Assembly: GCA_904502115.1 (NCBI GenBank)
Contig: CAJGDW010000050.1
Coordinates: 1 to 9,743 of the forward strand
DNA length: 9,743 nucleotides
Origin: Paludibacteraceae bacterium
GTDB taxonomy: Bacteria > Bacteroidota > Bacteroidia > Bacteroidales > Paludibacteraceae
Direction: 5' to 3'
The notes below the pieces were generated by a model. That model did no database searches. It had not been told where the DNA came from and saw only the letters and a list, made by a program, of their open reading frames with translations. The translations under genes and the position numbers were made by a program. Each line of letters begins with the position of its first letter. Within the stretch, counting starts at the first letter, position 1. Positions 1-8,159 of the stretch are shown piece by piece.

Positions 1-1297
1 AGGTTTGTTGCGTAGTCACGAAGAAACGCGTGGTGAAATGGTGGTGTTGTACCGCATCAATGCGCAATCGCGTGTAATAGAAGATGCTTTCCGTTCGCAA
101 GGCATTCCTTATAAGATTCATGGTGGACAATCGTTCTATCAACGCAAAATAATCAAAGATGTGTTGGCTTACATGCGTTTGCTGGTGAATCCATTGGACG
201 AGGAAGCCTTTAAACGTTGCATCAATTTCCCTGCCAGGGGTATTGGTGATACTACCGTCAATAAGGTAAAAGAGGTGGCCAATACGCAGCAGGTTTCGTT
301 GTTTGAGGTGGCAGCCAATCCGTTGGCCTATAATTTGTCGGTAAATCAGGGTACAGCGCGTAAATTGGTACAGTTTACCGAGTCGTTAGGTGCCATTGCC
401 ACAGCTATGGAAGAAAAAGATGCCTACCAGATAGCCGAAGAGGTGATTCAGTTTTCGGGCATTATGACCTTGTTGAGAGCAACGTCCGATATCGAATCGG
501 AAACCGATTTGCAAAATATCGATGCCTTGTTAACCGGTATTCGCGAATACGTAGACAAACGCATGGAAGAAGAGGGCGTGTCGCCTACGTTGGCAGAGTA
601 CCTTACCGAGGTTTCGTTGCTGACGGATGCCGATACCGATAAGGACGATGGAGTAGAGCGTGTTACATTGATGACGGTGCATGCAGCTAAAGGGTTGGAA
701 TACAACACCGTATTTGTGGTAGGCTTGGAAGAAGAATTGTTTCCCAGTACCCGCGATGGCGAAACAACCGAAGGCATAGAAGAGGAGCGTCGCTTGTTGT
801 ATGTGGCCATTACCCGTGCCAAAAAACGTTGTTATTTGTTCTATGCCAAATCGCGTTTCCGCAACGGTAAAACCAACTATACAATGCCTAGTAGGTTTAT
901 TGCCGAGATAGATACCCATTGTTTGCAAGTTCATGGCAAACGTCAAAATACGTACGATTTTAGCAAAAAAGACGATAGTTTCTTTACCAGAAGTTCGTAT
1001 ACAGGGGTGCGTAACATGCCCGGAAGCATAAAAGGTGGGTTGCAAATGCAAATGCGTCCAAGTTCAGCACCACGTCCTAACCCTGTTCCTCGTCCTATGG
1101 CTAATACGGCCGCTGCAGGCGGTTTTGCTACCGTGTCCGATGTAGCGGTGGGGCAACGTATTTTGCACGAGCGTTTTGGGCAAGGAACAGTGATACACGC
1201 AGAGGCCTCGGCCGATGGTAAGCGTATTCGTGTGCAGTTTGATCATTCGGGTGAACGTTTGTTGTTGCTCAAATTTGCCAAAATTAAATTGATTTAA
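1..1297 (+). CDS. uvrD: ATP-dependent DNA helicase, UvrD/PcrA family (3' part)
   Basis: This is the C-terminal part of a superfamily IA 3'-5' DNA helicase of the kind that unwinds DNA in excision repair and removes stalled complexes in the cytoplasm. The frame is open to the window's left edge, so the N-terminal half with Walker A and B lies outside. Counting the TTG at base 5 as residue 1, motif IV (LYRINAQSR) is at 15-23, motif V (TVHAAKGLEY) at 224-233 and motif VI (LLYVAITRAKKR) at 264-275, including the arginine that contacts ATP. A proline/arginine-rich linker lies at about 351-366. A small C-terminal domain at about 381-430 (GQRILHERFGQGTV) resembles the Tudor-like RNA-polymerase-binding tail of PcrA/UvrD. 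The stop at 1295-1297 is 2 bp before the next gene. The tail favours UvrD/PcrA over Rep. No defect is visible in the part shown. Confidence 0.93.
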   Translation, partial: GLLRSHEETRGEMVVLYRINAQSRVIEDAFRSQGIPYKIHGGQSFYQRKIIKDVLAYMRLLVNPLDEEAFKRCINFPARGIGDTTVNKVKEVANTQQVSLFEVAANPLAYNLSVNQGTARKLVQFTESLGAIATAMEEKDAYQIAEEVIQFSGIMTLLRATSDIESETDLQNIDALLTGIREYVDKRMEEEGVSPTLAEYLTEVSLLTDADTDKDDGVERVTLMTVHAAKGLEYNTVFVVGLEEELFPSTRDGETTEGIEEERRLLYVAITRAKKRCYLFYAKSRFRNGKTNYTMPSRFIAEIDTHCLQVHGKRQNTYDFSKKDDSFFTRSSYTGVRNMPGSIKGGLQMQMRPSSAPRPNPVPRPMANTAAAGGFATVSDVAVGQRILHERFGQGTVIHAEASADGKRIRVQFDHSGERLLLLKFAKIKLI

Positions 1298-1299
1298 GT

Positions 1300-3717
1300 T
1301 TGCGTCGTTTTCTATTCATATTACTTACCTGTTTGGCCATGGCAACTTCTGTTGTGGCTACTAATAAGGTGCATGGATACGTAAGAGTTGAGAATGGCGA
1401 TTTGATGCCGTATGTTGATGTGTCAGCTAAATCCGATAATTATTATACCATGACCGACTCTGTTGGGTATTATGAAGTATTAACGGACCGCGACACCATT
1501 TCGATAGAATTTTCGCATATAGGTTATAAAACGGAGAAGAAATTTTTTGATTTTACCGATAAGAAACGTCATGAAAGACGCATGGATTTGTTCATGCGCG
1601 AAGAAGTGAATCAATTGGCCGATGTTGATGTACAGGGTAATAGATTGCAGCATACCATGGCACAGTCGCTCGATATTACTCAATTAGAAGTGATTCCAAA
1701 TGCCGGAATTGGAGGCATTGAATCGTTGGTAAAAACATTTCAAGGCGTAAGTTCGAACAACGAATTGAGTTCGCAGTATTCGGTACGTGGGGGTAGTTAC
1801 GACGAAAACAGCGTATACGTAAACGGTATAGAGGTGTATCGCCCTTATTTGGTGCGTACCGGCGAGCAAGAAGGGTTGAGTTTTGTGAATCCCGATTTGG
1901 CAGGGAACGTGCAGTTCTCGGCAGGTGGTTTCGATGCCAAATATGGCGATAAGCTATCGTCTGTATTGGAAATTACCTACCGCAAACCCTATCGTTTTGA
2001 GGCGGGAATAGGGGGTAGTTTTATGGGAGCAACGGCCTACATCGGATCATCGAACGAAAAATACAGCCAAATACACGGTTTTCGCTATAAAAATGCCTCT
2101 TGGTTGTTAGGTACCCTGCAAACCAGTGGTGAGTACGATCCCAACTTTTTGGATTATCAAACCTATATCACTTACAAACCACACGAAAAAGTAGAATTGG
2201 CCTTTTTGGCGAACTTATCGCAAAATACCTATAACTTTAAACCACAAACCCGTTCTACTACCTTTGGTACCATGGGTGATTTGCAAAACTTTACCGTTTA
2301 TTTTTCGGGTAAGGAACAAGACCGCTTTAGAACGGCATTTGGCGCCTTGTCGGCGGTTTACAAGCCCACAGATAGATGGAAGTTGGGTATAACGGTGTCT
2401 GCTTTTTATACCGATGAGCGTATTAGCTATGACATCGAAGGCGAGTATTGGCTCAATAAGGTGTATTCGGTAGATGGTATGATGGGTGAGCAAACGGGGG
2501 TTGGTAATTATTACGAGCATGCGCGTAACCAAATGAATTCGTTGGTGATAAAAGCAGCGCACGATGGCTCGGTTAAATTAACCGATCATAATACATTCTC
2601 GTGGGGGTTGGATTTTACGCAAGAAATGGTAGATGAAACCATCGGGGAGTGGGAAATGCGCGACTCGTCTGGTTATTCAGTCCCTTATCAATCTACCAAT
2701 CCTTCTTTGTATTATAGTTTGCAGTCGTCTAATCACTTAAACGATTACAGGATAAGGGGATATGTGCAAGATGAATACCGCTGGCATTTGCGCAAAGGCG
2801 GTATCATGTCGTTTAATGCAGGTGTGCGCTTTAATTATTGGTCGTTTAACAATGAAGTAACGGTTAGTCCTCGTTTGGTAATTGCTTATTTTCCTGATAT
2901 TAAACCCGATATTCGTTTTCGGTTTGCTACAGGGTTGTATTATCAATCGCCGGGATACAAAGAAATAAAAGATACCGTAACGGTTGATGGTCAGTTAACC
3001 ACCTACTTGAACAGGGATATTAAATCGCAGCGTTCGTTGCAGTTTATAGCAGGGATGGACTATTATTATAAGTTCATGCGACACCCCTTTAAATTGTCGT
3101 TAGAGGTGTATTACAAGCACCTAAATAGCATTAATCCATACGCGGTAGATAATATGAAAATTACCTATATGGGTAGGAATGATTCGCATGGGTATGCCGC
3201 AGGTTTGGATGTGAAATTGTTTGGTGAGATGGTGCCTGGTGTCGATTCCTGGTTGGGTTTTTCGCTGATGCGTACCATGGAGAGTGTTATCGGAGAGAAT
3301 AATAAGTACGTACCACGTCCTACCGATCAGTTGTACAATATATCGCTCTTTTTTCAAGATTACATACCAGGATTGCCGCAATACCGTGTACACGTGCTCT
3401 TTAACTGGGCTCAAGGGTTGCCTGTGCGTGCACCTGGGGCAATACAGTCGTCCAGTAATTTGCGTGCCCCCGATTACCGAAGGGTAGACTTGGGTGTATC
3501 GCGTGTATTTGAAAAAGGAAAGGACCCTTGGATGGGAAGGGGGTTCTTTAAGCCCTTTAAAGAAATTTTGATAGCATTTGAAGTGCTTAACTTGTTTGGT
3601 TTTAATAACGTAAACTCGTATTATTGGGTATCGACCATTGCGAGTGATGCACAATATGCGGTGCCTAACTATTTGACGGGTAGGCAATTTAATCTAAAAC
3701 TTCAATTTAAATTTTAA
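1300..3717 (+). CDS. TonB-dependent outer-membrane receptor with carboxypeptidase-D-like N-terminal domain
   Basis: Predicted 22-stranded outer-membrane barrel that takes up a ligand using TonB energy. Residues 1-20 form a signal peptide (basic MRR, hydrophobic core, cleavage probably after VVA). Residues 24 to about 98 resemble a carboxypeptidase-D regulatory-like domain (GYVRVENGDLMPYVDV, IGYKTEK). The plug is at about 125-230 and includes YSVRGGSYDENSVYVNGIEV. The rest is barrel, ending in aromatic FKF as expected for BAM-dependent proteins. The start is TTG at 1300: an in-frame stop at 1285-1287 leaves no ATG upstream, and the first internal ATG (1339) would destroy the signal peptide. 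At 805 residues and without a SusD partner it is not a typical SusC. It sits 2 bp after the helicase and 1 bp before the protease. The ligand is unknown; the importer genes at 4954-8110 make an iron complex or cobalamin conceivable, but only by proximity. Confidence 0.9.
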   Translation: MRRFLFILLTCLAMATSVVATNKVHGYVRVENGDLMPYVDVSAKSDNYYTMTDSVGYYEVLTDRDTISIEFSHIGYKTEKKFFDFTDKKRHERRMDLFMREEVNQLADVDVQGNRLQHTMAQSLDITQLEVIPNAGIGGIESLVKTFQGVSSNNELSSQYSVRGGSYDENSVYVNGIEVYRPYLVRTGEQEGLSFVNPDLAGNVQFSAGGFDAKYGDKLSSVLEITYRKPYRFEAGIGGSFMGATAYIGSSNEKYSQIHGFRYKNASWLLGTLQTSGEYDPNFLDYQTYITYKPHEKVELAFLANLSQNTYNFKPQTRSTTFGTMGDLQNFTVYFSGKEQDRFRTAFGALSAVYKPTDRWKLGITVSAFYTDERISYDIEGEYWLNKVYSVDGMMGEQTGVGNYYEHARNQMNSLVIKAAHDGSVKLTDHNTFSWGLDFTQEMVDETIGEWEMRDSSGYSVPYQSTNPSLYYSLQSSNHLNDYRIRGYVQDEYRWHLRKGGIMSFNAGVRFNYWSFNNEVTVSPRLVIAYFPDIKPDIRFRFATGLYYQSPGYKEIKDTVTVDGQLTTYLNRDIKSQRSLQFIAGMDYYYKFMRHPFKLSLEVYYKHLNSINPYAVDNMKITYMGRNDSHGYAAGLDVKLFGEMVPGVDSWLGFSLMRTMESVIGENNKYVPRPTDQLYNISLFFQDYIPGLPQYRVHVLFNWAQGLPVRAPGAIQSSSNLRAPDYRRVDLGVSRVFEKGKDPWMGRGFFKPFKEILIAFEVLNLFGFNNVNSYYWVSTIASDAQYAVPNYLTGRQFNLKLQFKF

Positions 3718-3718
3718 T

Positions 3719-4957
3719 ATGTATAATGTTGTTTTTTGGCTAATTATAGCCTTTGTAGTGATTGAGTTCTTAGTTGAACGTTACATTTCGCGTTTAAATG
3801 CGAGTTGGTTTGGTAAACCCATCCCTTCTGTCTTGTCGGGTGTATTTGATGAAGAGAAATACCAAAAACAACAAGCTTATTCAATGACTAATTATCGATT
3901 TGGTGTATTGTCGGCTACTTTTTCGGTGGTTGTATCGCTGGTTGCATTGGGATTGGGTTTGTACGGTTGGTTGGACGAATGGTTGCGCCAATGGTTGAGC
4001 AGCGAGGTTTGGTTGTGTTTGGGCTTTTTTGGCGTTATTATGGTGGCGAATGCCTTGATAGATTTGCCCTTTGACTATTACCGTACCTTTGTGATTGAGG
4101 AAAAATTTGGTTTTAATAAAACTACCAAGGGTTTGTTTTGTGCCGACCAATTGAAAGGATTGCTTTTATCGGCAGTGATGGGCGGTGTTATCTTGGGGTT
4201 AATTACCTTGATTTATACCTTGATACCCGATTATTTTTGGTTGATAGCATGGGGCGTAGTAGCGGCATTCTCGTTGTTTATGATCATGTTCTATTCGGAA
4301 TGGATAGTGCCTTTGTTTAACAAGCAAACCCCACTGGAAGAAGGTGAGTTGCGTTCGGCCATTGAAGAATTTGCGCAAAAAGCGGGTTTTGAATTGACCA
4401 ATATTTACGTAATTGATGGTTCTAAACGTTCTACCAAAGCTAACGCATATTTTAGTGGTTTGGGAGCTAAAAAACGCATTGTTTTATACGATACTTTGAT
4501 TAAAGAATTATCTACCCAAGAAATTGTGGCTGTTTTGGCGCACGAAATAGGTCATTACAAGCACAAACATACTCGTAGCATGATTGCAGTGTCACTTTTG
4601 AGTAATTTGTTGATGTTTGCCTTGTTGGGGTATTTTGTAGCGAGTCCCGAATTATCAATTGCGATGGGTGGTTCAATTGCTTCGTTTCACCTGGGAATTA
4701 TGGCATTTGGTATTTTGTATTCGCCTGTTTCGATGTTGTTGGGATTGGTTATCAATAGTTTGTCGCGTCGCAATGAGTTTCAGGCGGATGCATACGCTGC
4801 ATCGTTTGGATTGGGCGATGATTTGGTGAATGCCCTTAAAAAACTATCGTCTACAGCATTGTCGAATTTACAACCACACCCTGCATTTGTGTTTGTGCAT
4901 TATTCGCATCCACCTTTGTTGCAACGTGTGTTGGCAATACAAGAGGCAAAACATTAA
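3719..4957 (+). CDS. M48 family zinc metalloprotease, Ste24/CAAX prenyl protease 1 type
   Basis: Integral-membrane zinc endopeptidase of the Ste24/FACE-1 group, 412 residues, a usual length for the family. The zinc motif HEIGH is at residues 275-279 (AVLAHEIGHYKHKH). The third ligand is probably E353 in RRNEFQADAYA, where the E-x3-D spacing is typical of M48. Other family hallmarks are SKRSTKANAYFSGLG (235-249) and YSHPPLLQR (395-403). Hydrophobic segments lie at about 1-18, 62-83, 97-115, 146-169, 172-198, 288-308 and 322-347, with the catalytic part between membrane helices. In eukaryotes the family trims prenylated CaaX proteins. Bacteria lack that pathway, so a role in membrane-protein quality control is a guess. 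The ATG at 3719 follows the receptor stop by one base, which suggests co-transcription. The stop lies in TTAA shared with the convergent ATPase gene. Confidence 0.93.
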   Translation: MYNVVFWLIIAFVVIEFLVERYISRLNASWFGKPIPSVLSGVFDEEKYQKQQAYSMTNYRFGVLSATFSVVVSLVALGLGLYGWLDEWLRQWLSSEVWLCLGFFGVIMVANALIDLPFDYYRTFVIEEKFGFNKTTKGLFCADQLKGLLLSAVMGGVILGLITLIYTLIPDYFWLIAWGVVAAFSLFMIMFYSEWIVPLFNKQTPLEEGELRSAIEEFAQKAGFELTNIYVIDGSKRSTKANAYFSGLGAKKRIVLYDTLIKELSTQEIVAVLAHEIGHYKHKHTRSMIAVSLLSNLLMFALLGYFVASPELSIAMGGSIASFHLGIMAFGILYSPVSMLLGLVINSLSRRNEFQADAYAASFGLGDDLVNALKKLSSTALSNLQPHPAFVFVHYSHPPLLQRVLAIQEAKH

Positions 4958-5967
4958 TCGTGTGCTTTAAAATACGATAGGATACCATCTAAAAGATTCT
5001 CGAGTGTATAATACTCGTCGTAATACAAAGGATTGGTAAAGTTCCATTTAATGGGGTCGGTTGATAGCAAAGTAATGCTGCAATCGGCCTCTTCTTTTAA
5101 CTGAAATCCCATGCGTTCCATGGCGCGCTTGGTCCAATAAAGTTCTTTGCCATCTTTGCCGATGAGGTGTATGCAGTTGTTTTTTGGGGTATATTTCACC
5201 CTAAAATTGCCTATGTTATCGTCAAAGTAGAATTGGTTGGGGGTAAATGCTTTATCAATGTATCCGCTTAAAATAATGTCTTCAGGAATACCTTTTTTGA
5301 TGCCTTTTGCGGTGAGTAACCAGAGTTTATCGCATACTTGCAAAGCCAATTCCAATTCGTGTGTAGAAAGTAAAATGGCTTTTTGGGTTTTGGCTGCCAA
5401 TTGTTGCAACAGCATCATAATGTCGATGGTGTTGGGCAAATCCAAGTGAGCAGTTGGCTCATCCAAAAAAATAATGGGTGTATCTTGAGCCAAGGCTTTG
5501 GCTATCATAACACGTTGTTTCTCTCCGTCTGATAGTTCGTTGTAATAGCAATTGGTTTTATGGGTAAGGTGTACTTGCTCAATGGCAACTTTTACCAATT
5601 CGTGGTCTTTGCTTTGTAATTTTCCGGCCCAATTGGTATGGGGGAAACGTCCCATTTCTACCAATTGTTTTACGGTAAGCGATTGGCTATTGATGCTATC
5701 GGTTAATACAACAGCCAACTGTTTAGCACGTTGTGTATGACTTAGTTTGTTGAGTGGGGTGTTGTTAATATAAATGTTACCTTCTATGGCCGGTTGAAAT
5801 CCTGCTAGGGTGCGGATAAGGGTAGACTTGCCACCGCCATTAGGACCAATAAGACCAATCATTTCGCCTGCATTGAGTTGCAACATGAGGTTTTGATGTA
5901 TGGCTTGTTTTTTATCGTAACCAATGGCCAATTTTTTGGTATGAAGTAGGGTATGTGTTGTTTCCAT
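4954..5967 (-). CDS. ABC importer ATPase, FecE/BtuD type, with C-terminal extension
   Basis: Cytoplasmic ATP-hydrolysing subunit of an iron-complex/cobalamin-class importer, third gene of its operon. Walker A is GPNGGGKST at residues 41-49, the signature is LSDGEKQ at 145-151 (a variant of LSGGQ), Walker B is IIFLDE at 165-170, the D-loop is AHLD at 173-176 and the switch histidine is H203 in LSTHE. Two things are unusual. Where a Q-loop glutamine is expected the sequence reads VVLTDSINSQSLTV (87-99), with T or D in place of Q. Also, the nucleotide-binding domain ends near residue 250, leaving about 85 extra residues, whereas FecE-type proteins are usually about 255 long. The extension (for example KDGKELYWTKRAMERMGF at 271-288) matches no domain I can name. 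The start codon overlaps the permease stop by one base (TAATG). The stop shares TTAA with the convergent protease gene. Confidence 0.93.
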   Translation of the reverse strand: METTHTLLHTKKLAIGYDKKQAIHQNLMLQLNAGEMIGLIGPNGGGKSTLIRTLAGFQPAIEGNIYINNTPLNKLSHTQRAKQLAVVLTDSINSQSLTVKQLVEMGRFPHTNWAGKLQSKDHELVKVAIEQVHLTHKTNCYYNELSDGEKQRVMIAKALAQDTPIIFLDEPTAHLDLPNTIDIMMLLQQLAAKTQKAILLSTHELELALQVCDKLWLLTAKGIKKGIPEDIILSGYIDKAFTPNQFYFDDNIGNFRVKYTPKNNCIHLIGKDGKELYWTKRAMERMGFQLKEEADCSITLLSTDPIKWNFTNPLYYDEYYTLENLLDGILSYFKAHD

Positions 5968-6986
5968 TATTGATGCAGGTGTTTGTTTTTAATAATAACC
6001 CATAAAATAATAGGAGCGCCAATAAGTGAACTGATGGCATTGATAGGTAGTGTGTAATCGCTAACGGGTAATTGGGTAAAACTATCGCACAGTAATAGCA
6101 ACGATGCTCCTATAATGACGCATGCTGGTAGTATCGTACGGTGGTCGGATGTTTTAAAAAGACCTCTGGCAATATGTGGAACGGCCATGCCAATAAAGGC
6201 GATAGGACCAGTAAAAGCAGTAATGGTGGCAGCTATAATGCAGGTTACCAAAATTATCCATGTGCGTGTCCATCCCATAGAAACGCCTAACCCAAGTGCG
6301 TAATTATTACCTAAAAGTAGTGCATTGAGTTTTTTGGAGAGTAGGAATGCGCATATCAATCCAGCGGTTACAATGGGCACCATGATGGTAAGCATATCCG
6401 ATGTAACGGCACCAATGCTTCCCATAGACCATACTACGTACATTTTGAGCGATTCGGGGTTGCTGATGCTTTGTAGTACACTGATAATAGCTCCGGCTAT
6501 GCTGCCAAACATCATTCCTACCAAAAGTAACGAGACTGTATCGGATGTGCGGGTAGATACGCCCAATACCAGTATCATAACCAGTAATGCTCCTATAATA
6601 GCGGCAATAATCTGCATCCAAATACTACCCATTAAAATGGCGGGTAGAAAGGAACTGCCTAATAAAAGCATGGCAACGCCTAAACCAGCTCCCGAACTAA
6701 CTCCTAGAACGTATGGACCTGCCAATGGATTGGCAAAAAGGGTTTGCATCAGAGAACCCGCCACTGCCAATCCAGCACCCGCAACACATGCTGTGATGGT
6801 TTTTGGGATGCGAAAGTTAGTTAAGATATTGATGATACCGTTGTTAGCATCGTTACTTCCCAATAGACTGTTCCATAAATCGGATAATGTGATGGGTATA
6901 CTGCCAAGGCATAGGTTGGTTATTAGGAGTGCAAATAAAATAAGTCCTAATAAACAGAACAGGAGGGTATGTTTTTGTTTGTTCAT
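5967..6986 (-). CDS. ABC importer permease, FecCD/BtuC family
   Basis: Inner-membrane channel subunit of the importer, 339 residues, normal for the FecCD family, whose members usually have ten transmembrane helices and work as a homodimer. Family landmarks are FRIPKTITACVAGAGLAVAG (58-77), NPLAGPYVLGVSSGAGLG (86-103), GPIAFIGMAVPHIAR (260-274) and LPINAISSLIGAPI (313-326). A first hydrophobic helix is at about 8-28, after a short basic N-terminus. The segment around G226-S236 is where the cytoplasmic coupling helix that contacts the ATPase is expected. The ATG overlaps the binding-protein stop in ATGA (4 bp) and the stop overlaps the ATPase start by 1 bp, so the three genes are probably translationally coupled. 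The family transports ferric siderophores, haem or cobalamin; the sequence does not say which. Confidence 0.95.
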   Translation of the reverse strand: MNKQKHTLLFCLLGLILFALLITNLCLGSIPITLSDLWNSLLGSNDANNGIINILTNFRIPKTITACVAGAGLAVAGSLMQTLFANPLAGPYVLGVSSGAGLGVAMLLLGSSFLPAILMGSIWMQIIAAIIGALLVMILVLGVSTRTSDTVSLLLVGMMFGSIAGAIISVLQSISNPESLKMYVVWSMGSIGAVTSDMLTIMVPIVTAGLICAFLLSKKLNALLLGNNYALGLGVSMGWTRTWIILVTCIIAATITAFTGPIAFIGMAVPHIARGLFKTSDHRTILPACVIIGASLLLLCDSFTQLPVSDYTLPINAISSLIGAPIILWVIIKNKHLHQ

Positions 6987-8110
6987 GGTAAGGGCGCAAT
7001 GTAATAGGTGTCGCTTTCAGGTAACAATTCGGGATGTGCTACCCATATTAAATCGTGTAATAATCTATCGGGATAAACAACCGCACTTTCCCAAAAATCG
7101 TTTCCGCCGTTGGGTGTTGTTCGTTTTCTATAATGGTATAGTTTGTTATTCTTAACTGCTTGAAAATCAGAAATTCGGTTGTCTATATCCAGTAGTTGTT
7201 GCTTGTTGTAGGCGTCAATTCCTACCCAAATGTTCGCGGTGTGAAAATGGTACCATACCGATTCCATGGAAAGTGGAAGACTATTGGTTTCTGTGTTGTT
7301 GCTGTAATAATAGTTTACATTGGCATCTTTAAAAAGTTGTCCCATAAAACTATTACCACCAGGCATATACCATGTTTCTTTGTAGGGCAATCCGCTCATA
7401 ATACTGGGCTGGGTAGTGGCTGTTTTTGCCAATTGAACCAGTTCGTTGTAGCGATGTGTCATTTCGTTAAAAAGGATGGTTGCTTGTTGTTCGCATCCTA
7501 GTAAAAGTCCCCAGATTTTGATCCATTCGGCTCGTGCTAAAATGGTTGATTCTGCCCATTCGACGGTTGGAATAACCGATATTTGCATATCTTTTAGACG
7601 GGTAGTTTGCATATCGGCTTGTGGATAGGCGGTTGTAAAGATTGCTTGGGGAGAAAGAAGTACAATTTTTTCTAGGTTCATCTGATAGGCATCGCCTAGG
7701 TGTGCTAGTTTGCCATTATTGTACGATTCAACAATGGTAGGGTTGTAAAACAATTGGGGCGAACAAGCGCCTATTACCTTGTTGGCTTGTTGCAAAGCAT
7801 CGATATAACCGATATGCGGAGCCGATTGGATGCAAATTTTTTGCAAAGGGATTAGTAGTTTGATACCATCGTTAGGAGTCACAATGCTATCGTGCTGAAC
7901 CAGGTAGTATTTTCCTAAAACTTGCCCTTTGTTCCAGGGGTTGTGAATGGTTAGCAACGTGTGGTTGCTGGCACGTGCAATGCTAAAATGTTGTGCATAT
8001 TGTAAACTGTCTGTTTGGTAAAGTATGGTTTGTTGGTTGGTGTCTTTGTGGTAATTTGAACAGGCACAAAAACAGCAAATAAGTAATATGTAGTATATCT
8101 TTTTTGGCAT
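6983..8110 (-). CDS. ABC importer substrate-binding lipoprotein, FecB/BtuF-like
   Basis: Lipoprotein that captures the ligand on the outer side of the inner membrane and delivers it to the permease. From the ATG at 8108-8110 it has 375 residues. A TTG nine bases upstream (8119) could also start it, but would leave a leader of only about 6 nt after the predicted promoter. The N-terminus is a lipoprotein signal: MPKK, a hydrophobic stretch, then FCAC-SN with C17 as the probable lipidated cysteine; the lipobox is not canonical. The fold is suggested by GYIDALQQANKVIGAC, LGDAYQMNLEKIVLLSPQAIF, EWAESTILARAEWIKIWGLLLG and a C-terminal DFWESAVVYPDRLLHDLIW, which resemble helical-backbone (class III, TroA/BtuF-like) binding proteins of Bacteroidota. 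The conserved glutamates of such proteins usually dock with permease arginines. It is rich in Q, N and T. First gene of the operon; ligand undetermined. Confidence 0.88.
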   Translation of the reverse strand: MPKKIYYILLICCFCACSNYHKDTNQQTILYQTDSLQYAQHFSIARASNHTLLTIHNPWNKGQVLGKYYLVQHDSIVTPNDGIKLLIPLQKICIQSAPHIGYIDALQQANKVIGACSPQLFYNPTIVESYNNGKLAHLGDAYQMNLEKIVLLSPQAIFTTAYPQADMQTTRLKDMQISVIPTVEWAESTILARAEWIKIWGLLLGCEQQATILFNEMTHRYNELVQLAKTATTQPSIMSGLPYKETWYMPGGNSFMGQLFKDANVNYYYSNNTETNSLPLSMESVWYHFHTANIWVGIDAYNKQQLLDIDNRISDFQAVKNNKLYHYRKRTTPNGGNDFWESAVVYPDRLLHDLIWVAHPELLPESDTYYIAPLP

Positions 8111-8127
8111 TGTTTGCAATTCTTACA

Positions 8128-8159
8128 TTGCAAATATACGGCATTATTCCTTATATTTG
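8128..8159 (+). promoter_or_regulatory. Bacteroidota-type promoter facing the glycosyltransferase gene
   Basis: The plus strand has a -33 TTG at 8128-8130, a 21-bp spacer and the -7 box TATATTTG at 8152-8159, which matches TAnnTTTG. Transcription would begin near 8164-8166 and run through a leader of about 138 nt into the glycosyltransferase gene. I see no other TAnnTTTG box between 8165 and 8302. Confidence 0.65.

Noticed and set aside
530..1051. A 173-codon minus-strand open frame inside the helicase gene, and a similar one at 3121-3687 inside the receptor gene.
   Set aside because: Both lie wholly within strongly supported genes and encode low-information sequences without motifs; they are composition artefacts.
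5001..5017. Small hairpin (CGAGT / ACTCG) near the 3' end of the ATPase gene as a terminator for the protease transcript.
   Set aside because: The stem is only about 5-7 bp, lies in coding sequence and has no following T-run in either direction.
6325..7155. A 276-codon plus-strand open frame antisense to the permease.
   Set aside because: It mirrors the codons of a well-supported FecCD permease, has no recognisable domain, and carries no promoter or independent evidence.
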